DNA of 64,000 bases from Anaerovibrio sp. JC8 (GCF_002100115.1 NZ_ANBM01000009.1:22005-86004); one strand, 5' to 3'; counted from the stretch's first letter, positions 35,753-46,858 are shown. Made by a program: numbers and translations. Notes: generated from the letters alone by a model not told the origin.

Positions 35753-36922
35753 TTATAAATGACTTACAAAATGCTCGATTCGGGCCAGAGCCTCGGAAAT
35801 CTGCTCAACAGATGTTGCGTAGGAGCAGCGGACAAAGCCTTCACCGCATTCACCAAAGGCATTGCCCGGTACCAGGGCAACATGCTCCTGCATGAGGATT
35901 TTTTCGGCAAATTCCTCGGAGCTCAGGCCGGTGGAGGTAATGTCAGGGAAGATATAGAAGGCACCTTTTGGCTCAAAGCATTTTAAACCGGCCTTCTGCA
36001 GACCGTCGTAAATAAGGCGGCGGCGCTTGTCGTACTCGGATACCATTTTTCTCATGTACTTCTCACCGTGGCGCAGTGCTTCCACAGCCGCAATCTGGGC
36101 GGTAATAGGCGCGCAGAGCATGGTGTACTGGTGAATCTTGGTCATGGCGGCAATTATCTCAGGATTGGAGAGGGCGTAACCGATACGCCAGCCGGTCATG
36201 GCATAGGCCTTGGAGAAGCCGTTTAAGAGAATGGTTCTGTCCTGCATTTCCGGAAGTCCCGCAAAGCAGATGTGTTTTGTGTCACCATAGGTCAGATCAC
36301 CGTAAATTTCGTCAGAAATTACAATAAGGTCATGTTTTATGGCGAACCGGGCGATAGCCTCCAGATCCTCCTTGGAGAGAATTGCTCCCGTTGGATTATT
36401 TGGATAGCCAATAAGAAGTGCCTTGGTCTTTGGTGTTACATGAGGCTCCAAATCTGCCGGTGTGATTCTGAAATCATTTTCCGCCTTGGCAGGAACCGGA
36501 ACCGGTACACCGCCGGCCAGTGTGGCACAGGCCTTGTAGGATACATAGCATGGCTCCGGAATCAGGATTTCATCTCCAGGGGCCAGTATGGTGCGCATGG
36601 CAATGTCCAATGCCTCGCTGACACCCACGGTTACCAGAACGTTGGTCTTAGGGTCATAATCCAGATTGTAGCGTCTCTTGTGCATAATGCAGATTTCTTC
36701 CCGAAGCTCCATCAGACCGCGGTTGGCAGTATATGAGGTATAGCCCTGCTCCAGACCGTAAACGCAGCTTTCACGGATGGACCATGGGGTGATGAAATCC
36801 GGCTCACCGACACCAAGGGAAATAACGTCCTCCATTTCGGAGGCAATATCAAAGAATTTTCTTATGCCGGATGGAGGCACGCTTTTAACTACCGGTGAAA
36901 TTCTTTCGTTCCAATTTGTCAT
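35753..36922 (-). CDS. Class I PLP-dependent aminotransferase
   Basis: A 389-residue fold-type I aminotransferase. The substrate and cofactor motifs are visible: SLGVGEPDF (about 35-43), the YPNNPTGA motif near 170, SDEIYGDLTY near 203-212, and the PLP-binding lysine in GFSKAYAMTGWRIGY near 234-248. The conserved C-terminal arginine region (RCSYA) binds the substrate carboxylate. Substrate specificity (alanine, aspartate or aromatic) cannot be read from motifs. It overlaps the preceding Lrp-family gene by 4 bases, and the pair is controlled by a T-box whose best specifier reading is an alanine codon, which would favour an alanine-related role; this is inference. Confidence 0.92.
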   Translation of the reverse strand: MTNWNERISPVVKSVPPSGIRKFFDIASEMEDVISLGVGEPDFITPWSIRESCVYGLEQGYTSYTANRGLMELREEICIMHKRRYNLDYDPKTNVLVTVGVSEALDIAMRTILAPGDEILIPEPCYVSYKACATLAGGVPVPVPAKAENDFRITPADLEPHVTPKTKALLIGYPNNPTGAILSKEDLEAIARFAIKHDLIVISDEIYGDLTYGDTKHICFAGLPEMQDRTILLNGFSKAYAMTGWRIGYALSNPEIIAAMTKIHQYTMLCAPITAQIAAVEALRHGEKYMRKMVSEYDKRRRLIYDGLQKAGLKCFEPKGAFYIFPDITSTGLSSEEFAEKILMQEHVALVPGNAFGECGEGFVRCSYATSVEQISEALARIEHFVSHL

Positions 36923-37398
36923 ATGCTCATCACCAACCTACGGTCTTTTTCTTTATCATCAATAATGATGCCGTCCTTTTTGTAAGGCTTCAACAGGAAA
37001 TGGCTGCGGGTCTGGGTTACACCCTCAATGGTGGCCAGTCGGGTAGCTACGAAATTAGCTACCTCCTGCATGGACTTTCCTTCAATAATAACCAACAGGT
37101 CAAAGCTGCCGGACATGAGGTATACAGTGCGGACCTCGTCAAAACGGTAAATACGTTCAGCAATGGCATCAAATCCCACCTCTCTCTGAGGAGTAAGGTT
37201 TACCTCAATAATGGAGGTAACAGTATTTTCGCCGGTTTTGTCCCAGTTAATGAGGGTGTTGTAGCTGAGAATGATTTTATCCTTCTCCAGCTTGGCCATC
37301 TTTTCCTCAACCTCATATTCGCTGATATTCAGCATGGATGCCAGCTCCTTTGCCGGACGGCGGGCATCATGCTTTAAGAGCTCCAATAGTTCTCGCAT
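36919..37398 (-). CDS. Lrp/AsnC-family transcription regulator
   Basis: A 159-residue regulator with an N-terminal helix-turn-helix (LLKHDARRPAKELASMLNIS, about 6-25) and a C-terminal RAM domain (about 65-145) that binds amino acids in this family. ATG at 37398 on the minus strand is preceded by AGGAGA; the frame continues 22 codons upstream into the T-box terminator and is not used. The aminotransferase start overlaps its stop. A short lysine/aspartate-rich tail follows the RAM domain. It probably controls its partner gene or related amino-acid genes. Confidence 0.93.
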   Translation of the reverse strand: MRELLELLKHDARRPAKELASMLNISEYEVEEKMAKLEKDKIILSYNTLINWDKTGENTVTSIIEVNLTPQREVGFDAIAERIYRFDEVRTVYLMSGSFDLLVIIEGKSMQEVANFVATRLATIEGVTQTRSHFLLKPYKKDGIIIDDKEKDRRLVMSI

Positions 37399-37431
37399 GA
37401 TAAATTCTCCTTTGTATGTCTGCAAATTACT

Positions 37432-37690
37432 AAAAAAGCCCCGTCCTGCAAAAGGACGAGGCAAATTTCCCGTGGTACCACCTTATTCAGCCCTGCTTCT
37501 GAGAGCCACTTAAGCTGCCATTATCGCTGGCTCACGGCAGAATTTCTATCCCTGGCAGGATATAATAGTCTGCAGCTCATGAATAGCTTTCCCCTTACGA
37601 ATAATAGCAATTTTCACCGGCCATTGCCTCTCTGAATTATTCTGCAAGCGTACTTTTTCAATCATCGCCTTGGTAATTTAAAATTCTTTT
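37432..37690 (-). promoter_or_regulatory. T-box riboswitch before the Lrp/aminotransferase operon
   Basis: On the minus strand the leader shows stem I with an AGTA-type element and an AGAGAG distal part, the antiterminator bulge GGTGGTACCACGG (37482-37470), and a terminator hairpin CCTCGTCC / GGACGGGG (about 37462-37438) ending in T residues at 37432. Hand folding puts GAAA-GCT-A on the 3' side of the specifier loop, so GCU (Ala, plus-strand positions 37585-37587) is the best specifier; AGC (Ser), one base over, is the alternative. Uncharged tRNA would switch the operon on. Confidence 0.88.
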
Positions 37691-37694
37691 GCAT

Positions 37695-37723
37695 ACTATA
37701 GCACATTGAATTTAATTTTGCAA
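37695..37723 (-). promoter_or_regulatory. Promoter of the T-box/Lrp transcript
   Basis: On the minus strand, TTGCAA (37723-37718) and TATAGT (37700-37695) are 17 bp apart, just before the T-box leader. Confidence 0.65.
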
Positions 37724-37849
37724 GTGCTCTTATTTGATATTGTTTCTAATGGTGCAGAATTGTTTACTTCCTTTCGTTGCATTGAACTGAATATTTGAGT
37801 ACAATTAAAAAGGACTATAATTCGTTGCTCGTAAAAGGAGTCGATTATT

Positions 37850-38326
37850 TTGGTACTTGGAAAAATCAAAGAAGTAAGTTCAGGCTTTACTAAGTTTCCA
37901 GAGGCCATAAGAAAAGCACTGTTTTTCCTGGCCGAACACAATTTCAATGAAATGAAAGACGGTACTTACCCTATTGATGGTAAAAACAGCTATGCAATTT
38001 TGCAGCGTTATACCACAAGGCTGCCAGAAAGTGGTAAGCCGGAGGCACACCGACAATATGTGGATATCCAGTACATGGTCCGTGGCCAGGAGGAGCTGGG
38101 CTGGTGCCCTCTGAATCCTGAGCTTATTGAGGTGGCCCCTTATGATATTGACAAAGATATAGTGTTTTATGAAAGGCTGGTACCCGGCAGCAGCGTAGTG
38201 CTGGATGAGGGGACCTTTGCCGTTCTTTATCCTGCTGACGTACATCGTCCTTGCGGTTCCTTAGATGGAAAACTCGCACCAGTTACCAAGGTGGTCGTAA
38301 AGATTGCCGTGGATTATATAAAGTGA
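37850..38326 (+). CDS. YhcH/YjgK/YiaL family protein
   Basis: A 158-residue protein of the YhcH/YjgK/YiaL (DUF386, cupin-like beta-barrel) family, found with sialic acid or sugar-acid catabolism genes in Proteobacteria but of uncertain activity. Family motifs are YPIDGKNSYAILQRY (about 43-57), EAHRQYVDIQYMVRG (about 68-82) and the likely metal-binding FYPADVHRP-type motif, here LYPADVHRPC (about 128-137). The start is TTG at 37850, 9 nt after AAAGGAG. No sugar-catabolism genes are adjacent. A TATAAT lies at 37816-37821 without a clear -35 partner. Confidence 0.87.
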   Translation: MVLGKIKEVSSGFTKFPEAIRKALFFLAEHNFNEMKDGTYPIDGKNSYAILQRYTTRLPESGKPEAHRQYVDIQYMVRGQEELGWCPLNPELIEVAPYDIDKDIVFYERLVPGSSVVLDEGTFAVLYPADVHRPCGSLDGKLAPVTKVVVKIAVDYIK

Positions 38327-38361
38327 TGCTGTTTTTTATTAAGTTTTTGGAGGCATGATTG

Positions 38362-41300
38362 ATGACTGTAAGAAGAATTTACGTGGAGAAGCGTCAGGGT
38401 TTCTATGATATCCCGGCTCAGCAGCTTTGCGATGACCTTATTGAGAGTTTTCGCCTGACTGACCTTAGAGCTGTGCGGTTGTTTAACCGCTACGATATCG
38501 AGGGCCTTAGTGATGAGGAATATGCTACAGTTAAATCTGTGGTATTTTCTGAGCCACCTGTGGATGTTGTGTATGAGGAGGAGCTTCCTGAATTTGCAAA
38601 TTCCAGGATGTTTGCTGCCGAATACCTCCCTGGCCAGTATGACCAGACCGCAGACTCTGCCGCTCAATGCGTACAGCTTGTTACCCAGAAGGAACGCCCT
38701 GTTATTGCAACTGCAAGGGTTGTGGTCCTGGTTGGCGACATCGATAATGCTACCTTTGAGAAGATAAAGGACTATTATATTAATGCAGTGGAAAGCCGTG
38801 AGGCAAAGCTGGAAAAGCCTGATTCATTGGAGATGAAGGTGACTGCTCCTAAGGATGTGGAGGTCCTTAATGGTTTTACCTCAATGCTGGATGGTGAGCT
38901 TAAGCATTTCATGAGTAAGCGCGGCTTTGCCATGAGCTTTGAGGATTTGAAGTTCTGTCAGAATTATTTCCGTGATATTGAGCGTCGTGATCCTACCATT
39001 ACGGAGATTCGGGTTATTGATACCTACTGGTCAGATCATTGCCGTCATACTACTTTTACCACTGCCATTGATTCAGTAGGAATTGAACAGGGATATTATA
39101 CACCGGCTATTGCCCAGGCTTATCGTCAGTACCAGGAGGACAGAAATCTGGTATACAGTGACGAGGATAGGGATGTTACCCTTATGGACCTGGCTGTCAT
39201 TGGCATGAAGGTTCTTAGAAAGCAGGGCAAGCTGGATGATTTGGATAAATCTGAGGAAATAAATGCCTGCAGTATTGTTGTTAATGCGGACATTGGCGGC
39301 CAGGATGAAGAGTGGCTGGTTATGTTTAAGAATGAGACCCATAACCATCCAACGGAAATTGAGCCATTTGGTGGTGCTGCAACCTGTCTTGGCGGTGCTA
39401 TCCGTGACCCGCTTTCCGGCCGTTCCTATGTATATCAGGCTATGCGCGTAACAGGTGCTGCTGACCCTCGCCGTCCGGTTTCCGAGACCATTGAGGGCAA
39501 GCTGCCGCAGAAGAAGATTACCCAGGGCGCCGCTGCCGGCTACAGCTCCTATGGTAACCAGATTGGTCTGGCCACCGGGCAGGTAGCAGAGGTGTACCAC
39601 GAGGGCTTTATGGCCAAGCGTATGGAGATTGGTGCCGTTATTGCTGCCGCTCCAAAGGTGAACGTGGTCCGTCAGGTCCCAAAGAAGGGTGACGTGGTTG
39701 TTCTGGTTGGCGGCCGTACCGGCCGTGATGGCTGCGGTGGTGCCACCGGTTCCTCCAAGGAGCATACAACTGAGTCCTTGACCACTGCCGGGGCAGAGGT
39801 TCAGAAGGGTAATCCTCCAACTGAGAGAAAGATTCAGCGGCTTTTCCGCATTCCTGTTGTAAGCAAGATGATTAAGCGGTGCAATGACTTTGGCGCCGGC
39901 GGTGTTTCTGTGGCTATCGGTGAGCTGACCGATGGTCTGGTAATTAATCTGGACTCCGTAAAGAAAAAATATGAAGGCCTTGACGGTACAGAGCTGGCTA
40001 TCTCCGAATCCCAGGAGCGTATGGCTGTAGTTCTTGATGCCGGCAATGTGGACGATTTTATTAAATATGCCGATGAGGAAAATCTGGAGGCAACCGTTGT
40101 TGCCCTGGTTACTGACGACAGACGTCTGGTGATGAAATGGCGTGACAATGACATCGTTAATCTCAGCCGTGACTTCCTAGATACCAACGGCGTTAAGCAG
40201 CATATTGATGTTGAGGTGGCAGCCCCTGCCAAGGAGGACTGCTATTTCAAGAAGCTGCCTAAGAAAATTGAGGCCCTCGGTTCTGACATTGAGAAGGCAT
40301 GGCTGGAAAACCTCAAGGATTTGAATGTGTGCAGCCAGAAGGGCCTGGCTGAGCGCTTTGATTCCTCCATTGGCGGTAATACAGTTCTCATGCCGTTTGG
40401 CGGCAAGCATCAGATGACTCCTACAGAGGGTATGGTGGCCAAGCTGCCGGTTATGGGGGCGGAAACTACTACAGCAACTGCCATGACCTTTGGTTATAAC
40501 CCATACCTTATGGAATGGAGTCCATTCCATGGTGCCGTTTACGCAGTTGTTGAATCAGTTGCCAAAATGGTGGCTATGGGCGGCCGTGCTGATACTATCC
40601 GCATGACCTTCCAGGAGTACTTTGAAAGCCTGGGCCGGGATGCTGTTAAATGGGGCAAGCCGTTCAGTGCCCTTCTGGGAGCTCTTTGGGCACAGCATCA
40701 GTTTGAAATTCCTGCTATTGGCGGCAAGGATTCCATGTCCGGCACCTTTATGGATATGACTGTACCTCCAACCCTGACATCCTTCGCAGTGGATGTTATG
40801 AAGGCTGACAATGCGATTTCTCCGGAATTCAAGTATGTTGGCAACAAGGTTTACTATATTGAGTCCCCTCGTGACGAATATGAGATGCCTGACTTTACAT
40901 ATCTGAAAAAGGCATATGGCAAAATCAGCCAGCTGATTGCAGATAAAAAGGTATTTGCAGCTTCCAGTATCCGCATAGGCGGTGTGGCTGCAGCCATCAC
41001 CAAAATGTGTCTTGGCAACAGCATCGGCTTTAAGTTTAAGGCCAATATGAAGAAGAAGGACCTCTTCAGCGCTGATTATGGTGCAATGATTTTGGAGGTT
41101 GCAGATAATTTTGATGTAAAGGAAGCTCTTAAGGGGCTTCACTATGTTGAGTTGGGTGAAACAACTGCCGTTACCAGTATTGTATGCGGTAATGCCGTTA
41201 TTACCCTGCCTGAGGCACTGAAGGCTTATACCAATCCTTTGGAGAAGATATTCCCTACCAAAATTAAGCTGGATAAGAAGCCTGTTAACGAGTCATTGTA

Positions 41301-42138
41301 TAAATCCGGCAACCGTATTATGAGAAAAATTGCAGTTGCCAAGCCAAAGATTTTCATTCCGGTGTTCCCGGGAACCAACTGTGAGTACGATTCTGCAAGA
41401 GCCTTTGAACGGGCCGGCGGTGATCCGCATACTCTGGTCATCCGCAACTTGACTCCGTCTGCTGTTGAGGAATCTGTTGAAGCTATTGTAAAGGGAATCA
41501 AGGAATCACAGATTGTCATGTTGCCTGGCGGCTTCAGTGGTGGTGACGAGCCGGACGGTTCCGGCAAGTTTATTGCGGCCATGTTCCGCAATCCGCGTAT
41601 TAAAGATGCAGTACATGAGCTGCTTCAGAAGCGCGATGGCCTGATGCTGGGTATCTGCAATGGCTTCCAGGCACTGATTAAGCTGGGGCTGGTTCCTTAT
41701 GGTGAGATTCGCGACCTTAAGGATAATTCTCCAACCCTTACCCATAACCAGATTGGACGCCATGTATCCTGCATGGTCCGCACCAAGGTGGTTTCCAACC
41801 TGTCTCCATGGTTCAATAATGTGAAGGTGGGAGATATCTTTACAATTCCGGTATCCCATGGTGAGGGCCGCTTTGTGGCCGACAAGGAGGTTGTGGCAAA
41901 GCTCCGTATTAACGGGCAGATTGCTACCCAGTATGTGGGCTCTACAGGTGCACCATCATCCGAGATACCGTTTAATCCAAATGGTTCTGTTAATGCTATT
42001 GAAGGTATCACCTCTCCGGATGGCCGTGTTCTTGGTAAAATGGGACATTCTGAGCGTATCGGCGAGGATGTGGCCAAAAATGTTCCGGGTAAGCAGGATC
42101 AGCTGCTCTTTGAGGCTGGAGTAGGGTATTACAGATAA
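38362..42138 (+). CDS. purL: Phosphoribosylformylglycinamidine synthase, single-chain form
   Basis: This enzyme converts FGAR to FGAM with glutamine and ATP, the fourth step of purine synthesis. At 1258 residues it joins the PurS-like, PurL and PurQ parts found as separate proteins in Bacillus. The N-terminal part (about 1-170) is the PurS-like region, the two AIR-synthase-like repeats follow with TYWSDHCRHTTF (about 221-232) and NETHNHPTEIEPFGGAAT (about 322-339), and the glutamine amidotransferase ends the protein with the nucleophile C1099 in MLGICNGFQ and SHGEGRF further on. ATG at 38362 follows GGAGG by 8 nt. No other pur genes are adjacent. Confidence 0.97.
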   Translation: MTVRRIYVEKRQGFYDIPAQQLCDDLIESFRLTDLRAVRLFNRYDIEGLSDEEYATVKSVVFSEPPVDVVYEEELPEFANSRMFAAEYLPGQYDQTADSAAQCVQLVTQKERPVIATARVVVLVGDIDNATFEKIKDYYINAVESREAKLEKPDSLEMKVTAPKDVEVLNGFTSMLDGELKHFMSKRGFAMSFEDLKFCQNYFRDIERRDPTITEIRVIDTYWSDHCRHTTFTTAIDSVGIEQGYYTPAIAQAYRQYQEDRNLVYSDEDRDVTLMDLAVIGMKVLRKQGKLDDLDKSEEINACSIVVNADIGGQDEEWLVMFKNETHNHPTEIEPFGGAATCLGGAIRDPLSGRSYVYQAMRVTGAADPRRPVSETIEGKLPQKKITQGAAAGYSSYGNQIGLATGQVAEVYHEGFMAKRMEIGAVIAAAPKVNVVRQVPKKGDVVVLVGGRTGRDGCGGATGSSKEHTTESLTTAGAEVQKGNPPTERKIQRLFRIPVVSKMIKRCNDFGAGGVSVAIGELTDGLVINLDSVKKKYEGLDGTELAISESQERMAVVLDAGNVDDFIKYADEENLEATVVALVTDDRRLVMKWRDNDIVNLSRDFLDTNGVKQHIDVEVAAPAKEDCYFKKLPKKIEALGSDIEKAWLENLKDLNVCSQKGLAERFDSSIGGNTVLMPFGGKHQMTPTEGMVAKLPVMGAETTTATAMTFGYNPYLMEWSPFHGAVYAVVESVAKMVAMGGRADTIRMTFQEYFESLGRDAVKWGKPFSALLGALWAQHQFEIPAIGGKDSMSGTFMDMTVPPTLTSFAVDVMKADNAISPEFKYVGNKVYYIESPRDEYEMPDFTYLKKAYGKISQLIADKKVFAASSIRIGGVAAAITKMCLGNSIGFKFKANMKKKDLFSADYGAMILEVADNFDVKEALKGLHYVELGETTAVTSIVCGNAVITLPEALKAYTNPLEKIFPTKIKLDKKPVNESLYKSGNRIMRKIAVAKPKIFIPVFPGTNCEYDSARAFERAGGDPHTLVIRNLTPSAVEESVEAIVKGIKESQIVMLPGGFSGGDEPDGSGKFIAAMFRNPRIKDAVHELLQKRDGLMLGICNGFQALIKLGLVPYGEIRDLKDNSPTLTHNQIGRHVSCMVRTKVVSNLSPWFNNVKVGDIFTIPVSHGEGRFVADKEVVAKLRINGQIATQYVGSTGAPSSEIPFNPNGSVNAIEGITSPDGRVLGKMGHSERIGEDVAKNVPGKQDQLLFEAGVGYYR

Positions 42139-42166
42139 TATAACATAATAACTATATGCTTAAATT

Positions 42167-42209
42167 GTGCTTTCTGTTATCGGACTGAGATTTCAGAAAG
42201 CACTTTTTT
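42167..42209 (+). terminator. Terminator of purL
   Basis: A perfect 10-bp inverted repeat (GTGCTTTCTG / CAGAAAGCAC) is followed by six T residues. Confidence 0.85.
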
Positions 42210-44165
<1,956 letters not shown>

Positions 44166-44222
44166 TCGAAAAAGATTAGCTTCATAAATCAAATTGTTCG
44201 TTTATTTTTAAGAATTCAATTT

Positions 44223-44256
44223 CCGGTACCGGCCCCCTTGGGGGGCTGGTGCTGGA
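44223..44256 (+). other. GC-rich hairpin between glpK and glpF
   Basis: GGTACCGGCCCCC can pair with GGGGGCTGGTGCT, with a short loop. There is no T run, so it is more likely an RNA-processing or stability element than a terminator. The rest of the 142-base gap holds only a ribosome site (AAAGAGGGA) for glpF. Confidence 0.5.
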
Positions 44257-44307
44257 TATGAATTACAGCAATTATTTTTACTATTTTAATGAAAGAGGGA
44301 TAAGAAA

Positions 44308-45039
44308 ATGGATAATCTGTTAGGCGAGTTCGTCGGTACTGCGGTTCTGATGGTATTTGGTTGCGGCGTTAACGCAAACATGACTCTGGCTAAGAGCTAT
44401 GGTCGTGGCGGTGGCTGGATTTGCACAACCACTGGATGGTGTTTTGCAGTAGTAATGGGTGTTTATGCATCTGTTGCTCTTGGTGCTCCTCAGGCTGATA
44501 TCAACCCTTCCGTAACTATCGCCAAGACTTTGGCTGGTGTTTACACTTGGGATCAGTTTGCAGCTACTTCTATCGTTCAGATCCTCGGCGGTATCGTTGG
44601 TGCGATCATTGTTTACCTTGCATATCTCCCACATTGGGCAGAGACTGAAGGCAGCAAGCTTGGTGTATTCTCCACTGGTAACGCTTGCGGTAACCAGATG
44701 ACTGCATTCCTCACCGAGTTCATCGCTACTTTCTTCCTGATGTTCGGTATTTGGTGCATCTTCTCCAAGGGTGTAACCGGTTCTGTAGGTTTCGCTCCTG
44801 GTTTCGGTCCTTACCTCGTAGGCTGCCTGATCTGGGCTCTTGGTCTTTCCCTTGGTGGTCCTACCGGTTATGCAATGAACGCAGCTCGTGACCTTGGTCC
44901 AAGAATTGCACATGCAATTCTTCCTATTCCTGACAAGGGTGACGGCAACTGGGGCTATGCTTGGATTCCAGTAGTTGCTCCTCTTTGCGGTGGTGTTGCA
45001 GCTTATGTAGTATGCAGCGCTTTTGGTCTGCTTGGCTAA
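44308..45039 (+). CDS. glpF: Glycerol facilitator (MIP/aquaglyceroporin family)
   Basis: This 243-residue MIP-family channel has six hydrophobic helices plus the two half-helices carrying the pore motifs, and would let glycerol diffuse through the cytoplasmic membrane. Both pore motifs depart from NPA: the first is NPS (N66-P67-S68, in DINPSVTIAK), the second NAA (N191-A192-A193, in AMNAARDLGPR). The asparagines that cap the pore and the arginine of the selectivity filter (R194) are kept, so transport is plausible. Its place next to glpK supports glycerol as substrate. Codon use is as biased as in glpK. It is followed by its own terminator. Confidence 0.95.
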   Translation: MDNLLGEFVGTAVLMVFGCGVNANMTLAKSYGRGGGWICTTTGWCFAVVMGVYASVALGAPQADINPSVTIAKTLAGVYTWDQFAATSIVQILGGIVGAIIVYLAYLPHWAETEGSKLGVFSTGNACGNQMTAFLTEFIATFFLMFGIWCIFSKGVTGSVGFAPGFGPYLVGCLIWALGLSLGGPTGYAMNAARDLGPRIAHAILPIPDKGDGNWGYAWIPVVAPLCGGVAAYVVCSAFGLLG

Positions 45040-45063
45040 TCTTGCTGACTTAAGTTAATTAAA

Positions 45064-45101
45064 CATCCCCACTTGTGATTTCATGGGTGGGGATGCTTTT
45101 G
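45064..45101 (+). terminator. Terminator of glpF
   Basis: A perfect 9-bp stem (CATCCCCAC / GTGGGGATG) is followed by CTTTTGTT. Confidence 0.75.
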
Positions 45102-45147
45102 TTAAATAGGGGTCTTAGTTTTTATTAACTTTTCAGGAGGGATTTTT

Positions 45148-46137
45148 GTGAAGAAGCTTATTAACGAAGTGGTAAATGTTGAAGAAGAAATGATTCTTGG
45201 TCTGGTTAAATCTGCACCAGATAAGCTCCGCAAATTGGATTGCGGCACTGTTGTAGTAAGAGCCAACAAGAAAGAGGGTAAGGTTGCTCTCGTTTCCGGT
45301 GGTGGTAGCGGTCATGAGCCTGCACATGGCGGTTATGTCGGGGAAGGCATGCTGGATGGTGCAGTAGCTGGTGCGGTATTTACCTCTCCAACTCCAGACC
45401 AGATTTTTGAAGCTATTAAGGCAGTTGCTACTGATAAGGGCGTTCTCTGTATCGTAAAGAACTACACCGGCGATATCATGAACTTTGAGATGGCTATCGA
45501 CATGGCCAAGGATGAGGGCATCAAGGCTGATTATGTAGTAGTAAACGATGACGTAGCCGTTAAGGATTCCCTGTACACTACTGGCCGTCGTGGCGTAGCC
45601 GGTACTATTCTGGTTCACAAGATTGCCGGTGCATTGGCTGAGAAGGGTGCAAGCCTGGAAGAGGTTAAGGCTATGGCTGAGAAGGTTATTGCCAATGTTC
45701 GTACCATGGGTATGGCTATTACTGCCTGCACCATGCCTGCTGCTGGCAAGCCTGGTTTTGAGCTGGCTGACAACGAGATGGAAATCGGTATCGGTATCCA
45801 TGGTGAGCCAGGTACTTCCCGTGAGGCTTTGAAGCCTGCCAATGCAATTGCAGAAGAGCTGCTGAACAAGATTACTGACGATATTGATTTCGTTGGCAAG
45901 GAAGTTGCAGTTATCGTAAACGGCATGGGTGGTACTCCACTGATGGAGCTCTACATTGTAAACAACTTCGTTCATGATTATCTGGACAAGAAGGGCGTTA
46001 AGATTTATGATACTATGGTAGGAAACTATATGACCTCCATTGAGATGGCTGGTTTCTCCATTACTCTGCTTCGTCTGGATGATGAACTGAAGTCCTTGTA
46101 TGATGCAAAGGCAGATACTCCAGCTCTGAAGCGTTAA
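45148..46137 (+). CDS. dhaK: PTS-dependent dihydroxyacetone kinase, substrate-binding subunit DhaK
   Basis: DhaK binds dihydroxyacetone covalently through a histidine so that DhaL can phosphorylate it. The 329-residue protein has H218 in GIGIHGEPGT at the position of the E. coli covalent histidine, and H56 in GGGSGHEPAHGG, the assisting histidine. The start is GTG after CAGGAGGGA. dhaK, dhaL and dhaM follow each other, giving the complete three-part kinase. The required DHA source (glycerol dehydrogenase) is not in this window. Confidence 0.97.
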   Translation: MKKLINEVVNVEEEMILGLVKSAPDKLRKLDCGTVVVRANKKEGKVALVSGGGSGHEPAHGGYVGEGMLDGAVAGAVFTSPTPDQIFEAIKAVATDKGVLCIVKNYTGDIMNFEMAIDMAKDEGIKADYVVVNDDVAVKDSLYTTGRRGVAGTILVHKIAGALAEKGASLEEVKAMAEKVIANVRTMGMAITACTMPAAGKPGFELADNEMEIGIGIHGEPGTSREALKPANAIAEELLNKITDDIDFVGKEVAVIVNGMGGTPLMELYIVNNFVHDYLDKKGVKIYDTMVGNYMTSIEMAGFSITLLRLDDELKSLYDAKADTPALKR

Positions 46138-46178
46138 TATCCTGAGGGGAGCTGTTTAAAACGATTACTAATTCACAG

Positions 46179-46784
46179 ATGATTGATATCTTGAAGGCTA
46201 TTGCTGCCAAGATTGATGAAGAAAAGGATTACCTGACCGAGCTCGACAATGAGATTGCGGATGGTGATCACGGCGTGAACATGGCAAAAGGATTTGACGC
46301 AGTAGTGGCAAAGCTGGATGCTATGGACGGCAAGGATATCGGAAGTCTTCTTAAGACTACTGGCATGACACTGGTTTCCACTGTTGGTGGTTCTGCAGGT
46401 CCGTTATATGGTACTGCCTTCATGAAGGCTGGTGCCAAGCTGGCTGGCAAGAACGAGATGGACAGTAATGACCTGGTTGAGGCTATGGAGGCTGCCATTG
46501 GCGGTATTCAGATGCGTGGCAAGGCTACTACCGGTGAAAAGACCATGCTGGATGCCCTGTGTCCTGCTTATGATGCTTTGAAGGCAGGTGTTGAGGCTGG
46601 CGATGATATGAAGGCAGCTTTGACCAAGGCTGTTAAGGCAGCTGAGGATGGTGTGGAGTATACCAAGACCATCAAGGCTACCAAGGGCCGGGCAAGCTAT
46701 ATCGGTGACCGCAGTATCGGTCATCAGGATCCTGGCGCTACCTCAGCATTCTATATGCTGGAGACCCTGTTGGCAAACATCTGA
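46179..46784 (+). CDS. dhaL: PTS-dependent dihydroxyacetone kinase, ADP-binding subunit DhaL
   Basis: DhaL holds ADP/ATP through two Mg ions and transfers phosphate to DHA on DhaK. The aspartate cluster is visible in the DNEIADGDHG segment near residues 22-31, followed by TGMTLVSTVGGSAGPLYG (about 60-77) and GDRSIGHQDPGA near 180. The start is uncertain. ATG 46179 has no ribosome site; GAGGGGA at 46144-46150 lies too far upstream for it. Homologues usually have several residues before this methionine, which would fit initiation at ACG 46161 or ATT 46164. A strong hairpin lies between this gene and dhaM. Confidence 0.94.
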   Translation: MIDILKAIAAKIDEEKDYLTELDNEIADGDHGVNMAKGFDAVVAKLDAMDGKDIGSLLKTTGMTLVSTVGGSAGPLYGTAFMKAGAKLAGKNEMDSNDLVEAMEAAIGGIQMRGKATTGEKTMLDALCPAYDALKAGVEAGDDMKAALTKAVKAAEDGVEYTKTIKATKGRASYIGDRSIGHQDPGATSAFYMLETLLANI

Positions 46785-46799
46785 TATTTAAGTTAATGT

Positions 46800-46840
46800 A
46801 AGGCCAGGCTTAGGGTTGCTTCTAAGTCTGGCCTTTCTAT
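46800..46840 (+). terminator. Hairpin between dhaL and dhaM
   Basis: A 14-bp stem (AAGGCCAGGCTTAG / CTAAGTCTGGCCTT) is followed by a short T run. It could reduce transcription of dhaM relative to dhaK and dhaL, since no separate promoter for dhaM is seen. Confidence 0.7.
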
Positions 46841-46858
46841 ATTAAGGAGATTTTATAT

